Below are positions 33,651 to 45,087 of a stretch of DNA of 64,000 bases, in pieces. Both the position numbers and the translations under genes were made by a program. Source of the DNA: Batkoa obscura (lineage: Eukaryota > Entomophthoromycota > Entomophthoromycetes > Entomophthorales > Batkoaceae); assembly GCA_030770535.1 (NCBI GenBank), contig JASVEC010000021.1, positions 444,001 through 508,000 on the forward strand. The letters are read 5' to 3'. Each line of letters begins with the position of its first letter. Position 1 is the first letter of the stretch. A model generated the notes under the pieces. The model made no database searches. It saw nothing but the letters and a program-made list of their open reading frames with translations, and was not told where the DNA came from.

Positions 33651-35908
33651 ATATGATTCTTTATTATCAACTAATAGCTTTGATATATCATGTAAAAAAC
33701 TTCCTTTAATTCTAGTCTATGGATAATAAGGAAATATACATATTATTTTCGACAAATTCAAATCAAATAGAGGGTAAAAATAAATACCCTACATAAAGAA
33801 AGGAAGGCTGGATAACTATACAAAATGAATTCATTTTGATATTTGGATTTATATCTAGTTGGTAATTGTCAAAATAATTTTTAGAGTTAATAGTACAGCT
33901 CATAATGACTCCTACTATTAATGTTTTTTATAACCGTTAAGTGATAAAGCTAAGTACTTATGTATCTTAGGAGAAATCCAGACTAATACAATATCCAAAC
34001 ATACGCTATCAATATATTCTGTATGACTGGTGTTGTAAGGTATGGTAAACACTATAGAAAATATGATTTGATGTATTTTATATCTACAATATAATATATC
34101 AACATCTATATACCTGTAGTTGATTCCGAATTTATTAAATATAGAAAACGACTCTATTAAAACCCCACATATGTCAGCATTTGCAGTATTATAAATTGCT
34201 ATTTGAAATACATATTTGAAATATTTTTTTATTTAATATTTTAGACTATCAAATTTTACATTCTTGGTACTAGTTCTAGATTTATAAAACACAACACTAT
34301 TATACTAAGATTTTTCACACGATTAATACTTTGGAGGTATAAGAAAAGCATTTAAAGCGTGTATTTGGTGTATTTTTGATCATTTCAAAGTTGTGCAATA
34401 GTAAAATACTTCTAGGGCAAAAAGTACTAAGTTGAAATATACTCTTATAATTTTAAAAATTGAGACAATAAGTCATGTTATCCCTTATAAATCAATAAAT
34501 TATAAAAGTGGTCAAGTTTTTTGATTTTTATTGCTTAATAATTTTACTAACAATTTTTCCGCTTGAATAGTGCTTAAAAAATGGAAAAAGTTATGAAACC
34601 AAAAAAAACAGCCCCATACATTAAATTATAACTTTCATAAAAACTAATTTTCACATTTATAATTATAAATTAGATTCTATAAATCGTCTGAGTATCGCAA
34701 ATCAAATTTATATATACTACGCCCTAAAAGTTATTCAGTAAATAATATCTTGATACCATTGTTCAAATAAGTGATGCTTACAAGGATTTGATGATTCAAT
34801 AAATTGTTGTTATATTTCAAAAAGATTTTATTAATATGAAATTAATACCTATTAACATTAGTAATGGGCAGAGATATCTTTTCATCAAAACATTCTCTGT
34901 TCTTTTAAATAGTTTGTATTTTCTTAAGAAATGAACTAACTTCTGTTCTAATTGGACCACCTGTTTTGTAATTTTTAAAAGATTAGCTCCAAGTGCTTTG
35001 TTGTTAGGATAATAAAATTTAGAATTCAAATTGAATGACAAAGGAACAATGGTAAATATAAAGAGTGCTAATGGTGAACTAGATATTTGATGGGAAATGA
35101 ATGTTCAATTTTTCGATGATAATATTTAATTTGAGTTTTTTTAAAATAAAATTCTAATGTGATTTTCTTCTTAAATATATTATTTTATCATGCCATAAAG
35201 AATTACTATAGCTTTATTTGATAGGAAAAGCTGTTTATTTTAACATAGGTTCATATAGACAATCATATTGACAAATTCGTTTATAATTAAAAAGTAGACT
35301 TTAATAAAAATTGTATCAAAATTGATTGCATTTAGATGCTTCTAATTTTTTTGTGTAAACTTTTAGGTTCTATTCTTTTTACATCTACTTAATTCACAAA
35401 ATGAACTGACAATAAATTGTATAGATGGAAGGATTTAAATGTAACAGATCTATTGACAAAAAGGTAAGTGGTTCTAATGAAATCAAAGGCTTGAAATTGC
35501 CATGTAGAGATGAGTTAATCCTTTGAATATTGAGTACCATAAAGAATTCTGTTCGATTAAACTATGATTTCTAATTGATTTTATGCTAATTGGGTCAACT
35601 TTTTTTGAAATTCAACACCCAAAGGGTTGGTTTGGTTTAGACTGCGCGAATAATGTTCATTATAAATTTCAATCACTTGAGTATTATAGACAAGCCAGTG
35701 TTCGCCAAATTTATAAATTAAAAAAATTGAGCATTGGTTACATATGTTTCTTAAAATAAAATCGTTTTTAATTACACCAATAAGAATCGACTGAATTTTC
35801 ATTTTTTTACACCAATAAAACGATGCAAGCTAAGTCATCACCAGCTAATAACTCAAAGTTAAAAAATCAATAACTTATCTTTTAACTAATAAAAAAAACA
35901 ATAAAAGA
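33651..35908. other. Gene-poor region with MITE and two unexplained frames
   Basis: About 2.3 kb upstream of OST1. It holds a MITE (34512-34619). Two minus-strand open frames, 34817-35041 (74 codons) and 35581-35802 (73 codons, starting MKIQSILIGVIKND), have fairly varied amino-acid composition for such AT-rich DNA, but I recognise neither and cannot splice them together. They could be relics like their neighbours. Confidence 0.4.
34512..34619 (-). mobile_element. Foldback MITE, copy 6 (inverted, left end eroded)
   Basis: TTTTTTGATTTTTATTGCTT, AATTTTACTAACAATTTTTC and TAGTGCTTAAAAAATGGAAA lead to the right terminus GCCCCATACATTA. The left terminus is degraded. Confidence 0.7.
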
Positions 35909-37612
35909 ATGAAGGTCCACTACGGATTACTATTATTATTTAGTTTAGGGATATCTAAAAGTGAAGGGAAAGTAAATACCAATGATTTTAAAAACATAAA
36001 TTTAGCAAGAACTATTGATATCACTGAGCCATTAAAGATCAAAGATTTTACTTCCATTGTGATTTTAAACCAACAAACTATCAATGCTAAAAAATATTTT
36101 TTTTCGGTTTCTTCAAAGTTAAATTCAACACTAAGCTCAATCAATGTACAAACAAAAGCAGAAAAGCTACCTTTGTCCGTTTCTTTGGGAAAATACGATC
36201 CTAAAAGGTAGTTTTATATTTTATATAGCTCTATTAATTCATTTATTTTTTTAAAAAAAAGAGACCTTCAATTTTATTCAATTAATTTTGACCCACCGCT
36301 TCGTTCCGAATCTAAAATAGTATTAAATATTAAAATGGAAATGATTAATAACTTGGAAGCTTACCCAAAAAGTTCAGCTCAACGTGATCGACAATTACTT
36401 CGTTTACAAGATAACCTTTATTTTTCATCCCCTTATCTATCAGATAATCAAAAAATTACTGTAAAGTAAGTTTCGTTCAATTTATTGTAAAAGAATAATA
36501 ATAACAATAATAATTTTATTAAAAAGGTTACCAAATTCCAATGTATTATCAGAATCTATTGAACCAAAAGACTATGAAAAAAAAGATAAATTAATGACCT
36601 TTGGACCTTATAAAAACTTAACGTATTTCCCTTATTCTAAACTTAATCTTCATTTTCATTATAAGATTCCTTATGTTTATGCCACTTCCATTCATCGTGA
36701 TGTTGAAATTTCTCATTGGGCTAATACCCTTGCTGTTGAAGAACATTATAATGTTGGTAATTATGGGCCAAGGTAACTAAGAATTTAAATAATAAGTTTT
36801 ATAGTTAATACTTTTATTTAGTATTAAAGGAGAAAACTCCAATTTAGTTCATCGTATGTTAGATCGATTATCACATAATGAAAGGTATGTCACTAAGTTT
36901 GATTTTGTATTACCAAAAGGAGTTAAAGATCCATACTATCGTGATGAAATTGGAAATGTATCAACATCCAATTTTTATGCTGGAAGTAAAGACAGTAAAT
37001 TAACTCTTCTTCCACGTTATCCTATTTATGGTGGTTGGAGTTATACTTGGTATCATGGGTATAACTTACCTTTGAGTTCCTACTTAAGTTATAATTCAGA
37101 AAATACAAAACAATTTACACTTAAAGTTCCATTTGTAAAATCAGTTAAAGATTTAAATGCTTTGGATGTTACTTTACGTGTCATTTTACCTGAAGGAGCA
37201 AAGTAAGATTATCCTTTTATTTTGGTCTTAAGTTTTAATTTTAATTTTTTAGTAATGTCAATATTAAAACAATTCCATTTGAATTTTATGAAGTAGAATT
37301 CGGAAAACATTATTCTTATTTCGATAGTATTGGAAGAAATACAGTCATAATTAAAAGAAAGAATGTAGTATCAAAACAATGGAAGGATATTGAGGTAATT
37401 TGTTATTAAAAATATTCAATATAACATCTGATTATCTGTTATTATAGATTGAGTATGACTATGAACCCATCAATCTTCTACGTAAACCATTTGTTCTTTT
37501 TATAGCCTTTTTATCTCTTTTCTTAATTATTTCAATCGTTGGTCGTATTAATCTTAAATTGGATTCTTCTCCAACTGGTAAATTAAGTATAAAAGATAAA
37601 AAAGATAAATAA
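35909..37612 (+). CDS. OST1: Oligosaccharyltransferase subunit OST1 (ribophorin I)
   Basis: Exons 35909-36207, 36262-36465, 36527-36772, 36822-37202, 37253-37394 and 37448-37612 give 478 aa. OST1 is a type I ER membrane subunit of the complex that N-glycosylates nascent proteins. It starts with a signal peptide (MKVHYGLLLLFSLGISKSEG). The luminal body carries ribophorin-I signatures: TFGPYKNLTYFPYSKL, HWANTLAVEEHYNV, LPRYPIYGGWSYTWYHGYN, NSENTKQFTLKVPF and VTLRVILPEGAK. One transmembrane helix near the end (FVLFIAFLSLFLIISIVG) is followed by a short Lys-rich cytosolic tail (KDKKDK). Length is close to yeast Ost1 (476). It is convergent with the RING gene, 92 bp between stops. Confidence 0.93.
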
Positions 37613-37704
37613 TAAAAAATCAATATTCTATTAATATAAAATTTTAAATAAAAATTTAGCTTCGGAAAAAATCAAAATTTAATCGTTTCTTAATACTAAA
37701 ATAT

Positions 37705-38504
37705 TTATGAGTACATATAATCAGGATCATAATCCTCATAAGGAACTAAACAATGTTTTTTTCTAAGCCATTCTTGATCATCTGTGGGTACCTCGGCTCT
37801 ACAAACTGGACAAGTATTGTGCTAAAATAATATCAAAGAGCATAAGACTCACATAAAAAAAGTAAAATAAAAAATGAATACCAGTTTTAACCAAGGAACA
37901 ACACAGTCTAAATCAAAATAATGTTTACAAGGTAAAATAGTGACCTTACTATCCACTTCTTCACGGTCCAAGTCTTCTCTGCATATACTACACCTAGCAT
38001 TCTTTTCAATCTTTTCTTTAGATACAATACTTAAGTCCTTGATAAATTTAGCTGAAGCTGCTGGTGGTCCTTGTTTGCTATAATATAGGTTATTAATTGT
38101 TACATTAAATAAAATCTAATAGCTTACTGTTGAAGTCCTTGTTCGATTAATTCAGCTACCAAGTTATCTAATAAAACAAGTTGGTCTAACTCACTAGCAT
38201 CTGCGTTCTGCTGGATCACCTGTAAGTAGAAGCTTTTATTTTTAATTGAAATTAGTGTGGTGATACATTGAAATAATATTTACTTTGCTAAATCAATAAA
38301 CTCGTTATTTGGAATTTCAGTATTAGGATCGGTTAAATAATCTTTAAGAGTAAGTCGAATATTTTGTTTAGTATTTGACTTAGTCATCTCAATCTCCGGT
38401 TTTAAATCATGTTCCTCTAAATGTTTTGTTAGCTAAGAGTTAATGTAAATTATGTAACAATATACCAAAGTAAGTCGCCATCTTTTCTTAAGAAAATAAT
38501 CCAT
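37705..38504 (-). CDS. RNF126-like RING ubiquitin ligase, RING-D variant
   Basis: Exons 38504-38466, 38432-38284, 38193-38128, 38077-37882 and 37821-37705 give 188 aa. Residues ~85-150 resemble the RNF115/RNF126 family: LVAELIEQGLQQ, GPPAASAKFIKDL, then the RING with CSIC, LPCKH, YFDLDC, VVPWLKLHNTCPVCR. These E3 ligases act in protein quality control and trafficking. In RING-H2 relatives the fifth zinc ligand is the His of FHxxC; here it is Asp (FDLDC), as in the RING-D class. The zinc finger and long N-terminus of animal RNF126 are absent. The start is the weakest point: exon 1 needs a 33-nt intron, and the Met of MTKSNTKQNI (near 38395) is an alternative start. Confidence 0.72.
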
Positions 38505-40155
38505 TTTTTGTAAAGCTTATTTTTTTATTAGTTTTGGATTGTCGACGTAAGCAGTATGCTTATTTAATTTTAAAAGTAAAAACGCTTTATTTCACCATAT
38601 TTCATCATGAATTAACAGTAAAGATAACAAAGCTATTAAAGGATTTTATTATATCTCATATTTATTGTGGGCTCTCTTTGTTTTTATTAATGTTTTAAAC
38701 AACTAATACTTAGTAAATATGTATAAAATTTAAAATTAAAGTTGGATTTAATTTAGTTAGAACATGGAATTTTTAAAATTCCATACCTGTTATATTTTAT
38801 AAATGATGTTAAAATGATCAATGGTATTTAAAACGACAACAAATATACCCTTATAATATTATTTAACCTTTAGTGTTATTACTAATTTAACTACACCTGT
38901 ATTAACTTTCTTTTAACTAAATACGTTTACCTTGAAAAATACCAAAAATTGTAAACATAATGATAATAGACTATTCTACCAATAATACATTTCCATTTGA
39001 CAAGCAAATAAATATACTTTATAGGGATTAAATGAACGTTAAAAGCATCTTGATACAGCTAAAAGGTATTATACAATACAGTTTACACTTACATTTGGAT
39101 ATCATTCCTAATAGTAAATGTGCTGTTATTTGAGAGGCTTGTAGGGTTACTTTAAATAAGCGACTGTAATAAACAAATAAATTTAAACTTAAAATACTAA
39201 TTTATTAATTTAATATTACAAGTCAGTTTCTATTATTCAAACAGCTATCAGTATTATAAGCAAGTTTTAATAACAAAAATGTCTTCAAATATAGTTTACT
39301 GCTTCCTTTATAATAAAAATACCATCTAAATTTTTTGGTCAATACTTTTAATCGTATAATACAGTAGTTTCTATTAGTAAAAATAATGTTTCAATTTTTT
39401 TCATAGCATTTAGATTTTAAGTTGATATATTTTAAAACGCCAATTAGAGACATAGGGATATTAATAGGAATTATTTAAAAATAATTACAAAATACGTTTA
39501 TTCAATATAATAAAGTAAATACTACAAAGTTAATAAAAAAATTATAAAGTATAAATAATCAAATATTGACTTTATTTAAAACTTACATACTTTACATAGA
39601 AGTATATTTATTTTAGGTATCTATCTAATGAAAAATATTTATTTGTCAGGCTTTACAAGCATATGGTGCAAATACCCAAAGCATATTAAACCAGCTTTTT
39701 AAAATTAAAATTAACTTTAATTAGTTTTAAAATAACTCAAATCTTAAAAAGGAAATGAATAAAAATAAGATAAAAATCAGAAACTATTTGAAAAATTGAT
39801 AAAATAAATTAGTTGTTAAATAAGAATAGGAAACATTAGTAACTATAATAAATATTATATTATATAATATATAAAGTTATTTAATGCAATAAGTAAACTA
39901 GCAACTTATTGCTAATCCTAAGCCCTGAGTTTAAGCCCAGAAGATAATTTACGATTACAATGCAATAAGATTAAAATTAGCACAAGTTATTAATGTTCTT
40001 CATCTTAACCAATCACAATCGATTTAAAGTAGCTATCACAGAACCCAGTAAATTAACATGGTAAAAATGGAGGAGAGAGGAAATAAAAGTTACTAAAGTT
40101 TAACTTGTTTTATAGTTTTTTCTTTATAAAATAATAGATTGATAAAAATAAAAAG
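38505..40155. other. Intergenic, no gene seen
   Basis: 1.65 kb between the divergent RING and Vrg4 genes. AT-rich with closed frames; no MITE copy, tRNA or repeat array is recognisable. The two ends should carry the promoters. Confidence 0.5.
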
Positions 40156-41587
40156 ATGGAAGCACCTAAAGCAAAATTAAGTAGCGTTAGTGCTATATTA
40201 GCTTATTGTTCATCTTCTATATTGATGACTTTGGTTAATAAATTAGTATTATCGTATTTTAGAAAACCTCCTATTGTGTTTTTATTGTTGGCTATCCAAG
40301 TAAACTATTATTCATTGTTATTAAGCTATTTATTAATATTAAACTTATCTCTATTAGGCCGGTTTTTCTGTTGGATTAGTTCAAATATTTGGTGCTTTTA
40401 ATTTATTAAAATTTCGTAGTTTTAATTTAGTGGATGGAAAGAAATGTAAGTTTAATGATATTCTATTTTTATATTTTATTTATCTCTTTCTCCAGGGTTC
40501 CCAGTTTCTTTTCTTATGGCTACTATGCTGTATACTGGTGGAAAAAGGTAAAATATTCATTATTTTTATTGATTTAAAGAATATGTCAATAATTTTTCTA
40601 TTTTTTTAGTTTAGAACATTTACCAGTTCCATTATTTACCATCTTTAAAAATTTGACAATCATTGCTGTTGCTTATGGGGAAAATTTATTATTTAAAAGT
40701 AAAGTAACGAATGCTATGTTAGTTTCCTTTGGATTAATGGTAATTTTATGCATTCTTTAATAATTCTATAAGATACAAACTAAATTTCAAACAGGTATTA
40801 AGTAGTATTGTTGGCGGCTGGGCAGAATTAGAATTCAATGCTGAAGGGTATTTTTGGATGTTTTTGAATTGTATTTCCTCCGCTGTCTTCGTTTTATTTA
40901 TGAGAAAAGTGATCAAAACAGTGAATTTTAAAGATTTTGATACCGTTTATTTTAATAACTTATTGACTCTTCCTTTATTTTTAATTTTCAGTTTACTCAC
41001 AGAAAATTGGCCAGGATTATATGCTTTTTAGTAAGTATTTTATTACAATCTAAAAAAAATAGGACTAACTGTTATTCTTAGTTTTGATGAAGCTAATTCC
41101 GAATTACTGTATTCCCTTTTAAAAGCTTTAGTTGTGTCGGGTTTATCCGCTTTCGCTATTTCTTATACCAGTGCTTGGTGTATTCGTGTTACAAATTCAA
41201 CTACTTATTCGTAATATTATTGGCTATTTTTGATTTGAAATTATTAACAGTATATTTATAGAATGACAGGAGCTTTAAATAAATTACCAATAGCTGTTAT
41301 TGGTATGCTTTATTTTAAAGATAAAGTCACTACACCAAAGATCATGGCCATTATAATTGGTAAGATAATATATTTTGTTATTTATTTTATTATTTTTATT
41401 AATTATAAACTATATAGCTTTCCTTGCAGGTATATTTTACTCGAAAGCCAAAACTTGGCAACAACAAGAAATACAGGAAAAAACAAATATGGCTAGTAAT
41501 GATTACCAACAACTAACAGAACAACAAGAAGATAATAATGACAATGTTTTGCCTATTGCCATGAATGAATTAGATAAAAAAAATTAA
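40156..41587 (+). CDS. VRG4: GDP-mannose transporter (Vrg4/SLC35 type)
   Basis: Exons 40156-40299, 40358-40445, 40496-40547, 40610-40739, 40795-41030, 41082-41210, 41262-41359 and 41430-41587 give 344 aa (yeast Vrg4: 337). It exchanges cytosolic GDP-mannose for GMP across the Golgi membrane, feeding mannan and glycoprotein synthesis. About ten hydrophobic segments are visible. Diagnostic nucleotide-sugar motifs are [17 protein letters not shown] and [16 protein letters not shown] (GALNK, the GDP-mannose binding signature). The cytosolic tail is Gln/Asn-rich and ends DKKN, resembling a dilysine-type Golgi/ER retrieval signal though the spacing is not classical. The next gene follows on the same strand after 584 bp. 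Confidence 0.93.
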
Positions 41588-42171
41588 GTATTTAAAGTAA
41601 AGTTAGTTGAGTAGTTACATAATATTTGATCTGCTTTTTTTTAACCTTCTCTTAATATGATTTTATAAACTTAGTTTTCTAAAATTTAAGCGCTTTTTAA
41701 TAAATTTAGAAATCAATTTAAGGACATTATATTGTTTTGAGCATATTTCTTTTTAAATGATATAGCTAAAGATAAATTAAATATTGTTTTTTGATACAAA
41801 TAAAAATAATATCTTGTACTTGTACAAAGTTTGAAAGAATTATTCTTAACAAATAAAGTCTTACCACCTTAATTGATTACTTGACTATTATTGTTTTTTT
41901 ATAAATTCAATTATTGCTTAATATAAAAAATTAATTCTTTTTAAGCCTAGTTCTCTTTGATAAATTTTTAATTTACTAAATTTAACTTCTAAATAGAACT
42001 CAATTAAATCCAAAAAGTGCTTAATTCAATTTAAATACTCCAAGGCTCCTTCAGCAAGTATAAAAATAATAATAATAAAAGAGGATAAATAACTAAGTGT
42101 TAAGTTATGGTCAATCCTTAAAAAAAAGAATCCCAACTTTCAATTCAATACAACTTAAGAAATCATAAAGA
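41588..42171. other. Intergenic, no gene seen
   Basis: 584 bp of AT-rich spacer between Vrg4 and the CorA-type transporter. No frame, RNA or MITE is seen; the last ~150 bp is the likely CorA promoter. Confidence 0.5.
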
Positions 42172-43693
42172 ATGCCACGTCCACCGTCTATCTTGTTATT
42201 ACCTGATCCAATTATAGAATCAACCTTAACTTCATCACTTTGTGAACCTAGTATCATCAAAGATTATCAAACACCAAAAACCTCGGACTCCACTAAATCT
42301 CATACTTTACGAGAATCTTCAACTATTAACTTTGAAGCTTTAGAAAGCTATTTAAAAGAAAAAGGTCATAGTTCAAATTATGAAGAAGAAAAATTATATC
42401 AAATACCAGAATTAACTTCATTAAAAAGATGTATGTTTTATTCGTTTACAGAAGGTATTAGAACATTAGATAGTTTAACCTGTTTGGATTTAGAGCTTTG
42501 GAAAACTTATTTAAATTCAGAAAGTTACTGGATTGATTTAATTAATCCTACCAGTTCCGAATTAAATTTAATTAAGCAAGTATTCCAATTAGATATGAAT
42601 TCGGTGGAAGCAATATATACTCAAAATTCCAAAGAAAGTTTAGAAACATTAAAAAACTATGATTTTTTAAGTTATCAATCAACTACCAGTTGTGTAAATG
42701 AAAAGCAAAGTATTTTTGAGATGGAAATTAATAGTTGTAGTATTTATAATATTATTACAACTAGAGGTATAATCACAGTAAGATTTAGTTAATTTACTTA
42801 AGATACTTGAACTTAGCTATTTTTTTATAAAATGTATAGGTAAGTAATAACTACCTTCCCCATCGTGAACGTGTGTTACAACGCTTACAAGCATTAAAAT
42901 CAAAAAATCATAATTCAACGGGTTGGATAGCCTATGCTATATTAGATCAAGTGATTGACAATCTCGATCCACTATTAAAAGCGTGCATCCTTGAAGCCGA
43001 AAAATTAGAAGATTTGATATTACTCCCTGAAATTGATAGTTCTAAAGCATTTACCGAAAAAACAATTTATCAATTAAACGTATTAAAACAACAAGTGTTT
43101 TCGATCAGTAAATTAATGTCCCATAAACTGGATCTTTGTCATGGTTTAACCGAAAGAGTACTCAGTAAGAAAGATTTTGATAATGGTATTCAATTATACT
43201 TTGGGGATGTAGAAGGTAAGTATTTCATTTTAAATAGATAATCTATTTTCTTATATTAGCTTCGTTTTAGATCATATAACTTCCATGATGCAGAATTGTA
43301 TTCATTTAGAAAAAATATTAACTCGGAGTTATAGTAATTATATGGATTCTTTAACTTTAAAATATATAAGAGATAATAATAGTACTTTTGATCAATCTAT
43401 GGTATTAACTTATCTTGGTGCTATATTTTCTGTATTTTTATTAACTACTGGTAAGCAATTGATTTTTTAATTCTAGTTTCATTATAAATTACATAGTTAT
43501 TAATGTTAACGATTATTGATTATTATTATTAGGTATTTGGGGTATGAATGTTAAAGTATTAGGAAGAACAGATGATGATAACCCAGATGAAAATACGATT
43601 TATTGGTTTGTAGGTATTCTAATTGGGTCTTTATTATTAGCTATTCTATTTGGTAGTGGGTTACATTGGTATGCTAAAAGAAGTTTAAAATAA
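42172..43693 (+). CDS. CorA/Alr-family magnesium transporter
   Basis: Exons 42172-42777, 42840-43215, 43271-43450 and 43533-43693 give 440 aa. CorA-type channels carry Mg2+; fungal members include plasma-membrane Alr1 and vacuolar Mnr2. A soluble N-terminal domain (~1-330) includes YWIDLINPTSSELNLI and the long helices RERVLQRLQALK and AYAILDQVIDNLDPLL. Two C-terminal membrane helices follow, the first ending in the selectivity signature GIWGMNVKVLG (GMN) and the second YWFVGILIGSLLLAILFG, with a short basic tail. The long fungal-specific N-terminal extension of Alr1 (~400 residues) is missing. There is no mitochondrial presequence, so plasma or vacuolar membrane is more likely than an Mrs2 role. 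The Lys5-like gene starts 163 bp downstream. Confidence 0.9.
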
Positions 43694-43856
43694 TATAGTA
43701 TTGTTATTGTTATTGTTAAAACTCGATATTATTATTATTATCTTTGAGTATTTTTTGTTTTATTTAGAAGTTTTTTTTTCAAAAATAAAATGAGGTATTA
43801 AAAATGAGTTTTTTTGAGTTTCTATTCTAAATAACTTACTTTTTTTATCTTTTTGA

Positions 43857-45007
43857 ATGTCTCTCATTGATAATCAACAGCCTAAAGTAAGTGCTTGACT
43901 TTAAAATCAATTAATTATTTATCGTCTATCCTAGATAATTATTAAATGGCTTTTTAATTATTCCCAATGGCCTATCACTGAACCTGAATTACAACCTTAT
44001 ATTAGATTATTAAATACAATTAACGAACGAGAAAAGATTACTAATTTAGTTTATCTATCGGATAAATTAGCCTCTTTAACTGGGAGATTAATGTTATATA
44101 AACTAATATCTATGATATTGTTAGAATTGGAAAAAAAGAAAAGAGTTGAGGGTGATGACAAGACGTTATTAGAATTATGGAAAAAGATAGAAATTGAATA
44201 TTCAAAAGATGGGAAACCTAAAGTTAGTGAAGTAAATATTAGTTGAATTCAAAAAATAACAACAATAGTCTTATTGAAATGATGGATTTTTAGAAATTAA
44301 TAAAAGAGTATCCAAGCTTAATAAACTTGGGTTTTAATATAGCTCATCACGGTGATTATTCAATATTGATAGCAGGATACCGAATCCATTTAGGTGTGGA
44401 TGTAATGCAAATCAAACTAGTTCAAAATGAAATCAGTGAAATGAATTTTATATCGGATTTTGAAGGAGAAGTAAGTATTAATATTTTATTGTTATTTGTT
44501 AACTTAATTTGTTGAATAAAAATTATATACATACTAAAAGATCAATCTTTAGTTTTCAAAAAGAGAATGGAATGAGATAATAAAACATCACTCGAAATCA
44601 AAGCACTACACAAGTTTAAATCGATTTATGGAATATTGGTGTTTAAAAGAAGCTTTGTTAAAAGGGATTGGAATTGGTTTACAATTACCATTAAATGAAA
44701 TTGATTTCAATCTTAATGAGAAACCAGCTAAACAGAACTTAGTAAGTTATTTATTTGTTCATTTAATATCTATTTTTTAATTAGATCAAACTAAAAGGAT
44801 AAACCTTGGTATAATACAAGTTATGCTTTAAAACAAAATACTCCTTTTTTATTAGATTTTCAATTTGAAGAACGATATATCTCTTTAGATCATTGTACAG
44901 CAATAGCATATAAGCCTATTCAACCCACTTTAAAAATACAAAATACGGACTTAAATTTCGAATTATTATTACCTCATCATTTAGTATCTTTAAATGATTT
45001 AAAATAA
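43857..45007 (+). CDS. LYS5: 4'-phosphopantetheinyl transferase (Lys5/AASDHPPT-like)
   Basis: Exons 43857-43886, 43935-~44232, 44294-44470, 44553-44741 and 44798-45007. The enzyme moves phosphopantetheine from CoA onto carrier proteins, in fungi notably the alpha-aminoadipate reductase of lysine synthesis. Landmarks are SLTGRLMLYKL, FNIAHHGDYSILI (CoA-binding), LGVDVM (Mg-binding Asp), and YWCLKEALLKGIGIGL, the W-x-x-KE-x-x-x-K signature. The order matches human AASDHPPT. The last exon uses the acceptor at 44797, because the nearer AG would bring a stop. Exon 2 reads into a stop at GGGAAACCTAAAAGTTAG; with three rather than four A it would continue VSE to a good GTAAAT donor at 44233, so a homopolymer error or a real frameshift is possible. 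It is convergent with UTP10, 80 bp apart. Confidence 0.82.
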
Positions 45008-45087
45008 TAAATAATAATAAAAATTCAATAAATTTATAAAAACCTTGTCTGTTTATTTATTGTAAAAAAAGAAGCTAAATTTCTTAC

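Noticed and set aside
38284-38465. Using the acceptor CAG before GTGATCCAGCAG for exon 3 of the RING gene
   Set aside because: It breaks the reading frame; the acceptor at 38194 keeps the frame into LDQLVLLDNLVAELI, so that one was used.
39890-39970. Possible tRNA-like stretch (AAGCCC ... GGGCTT-type words)
   Set aside because: No cloverleaf with a consistent acceptor stem, anticodon arm and GTTC box could be drawn.
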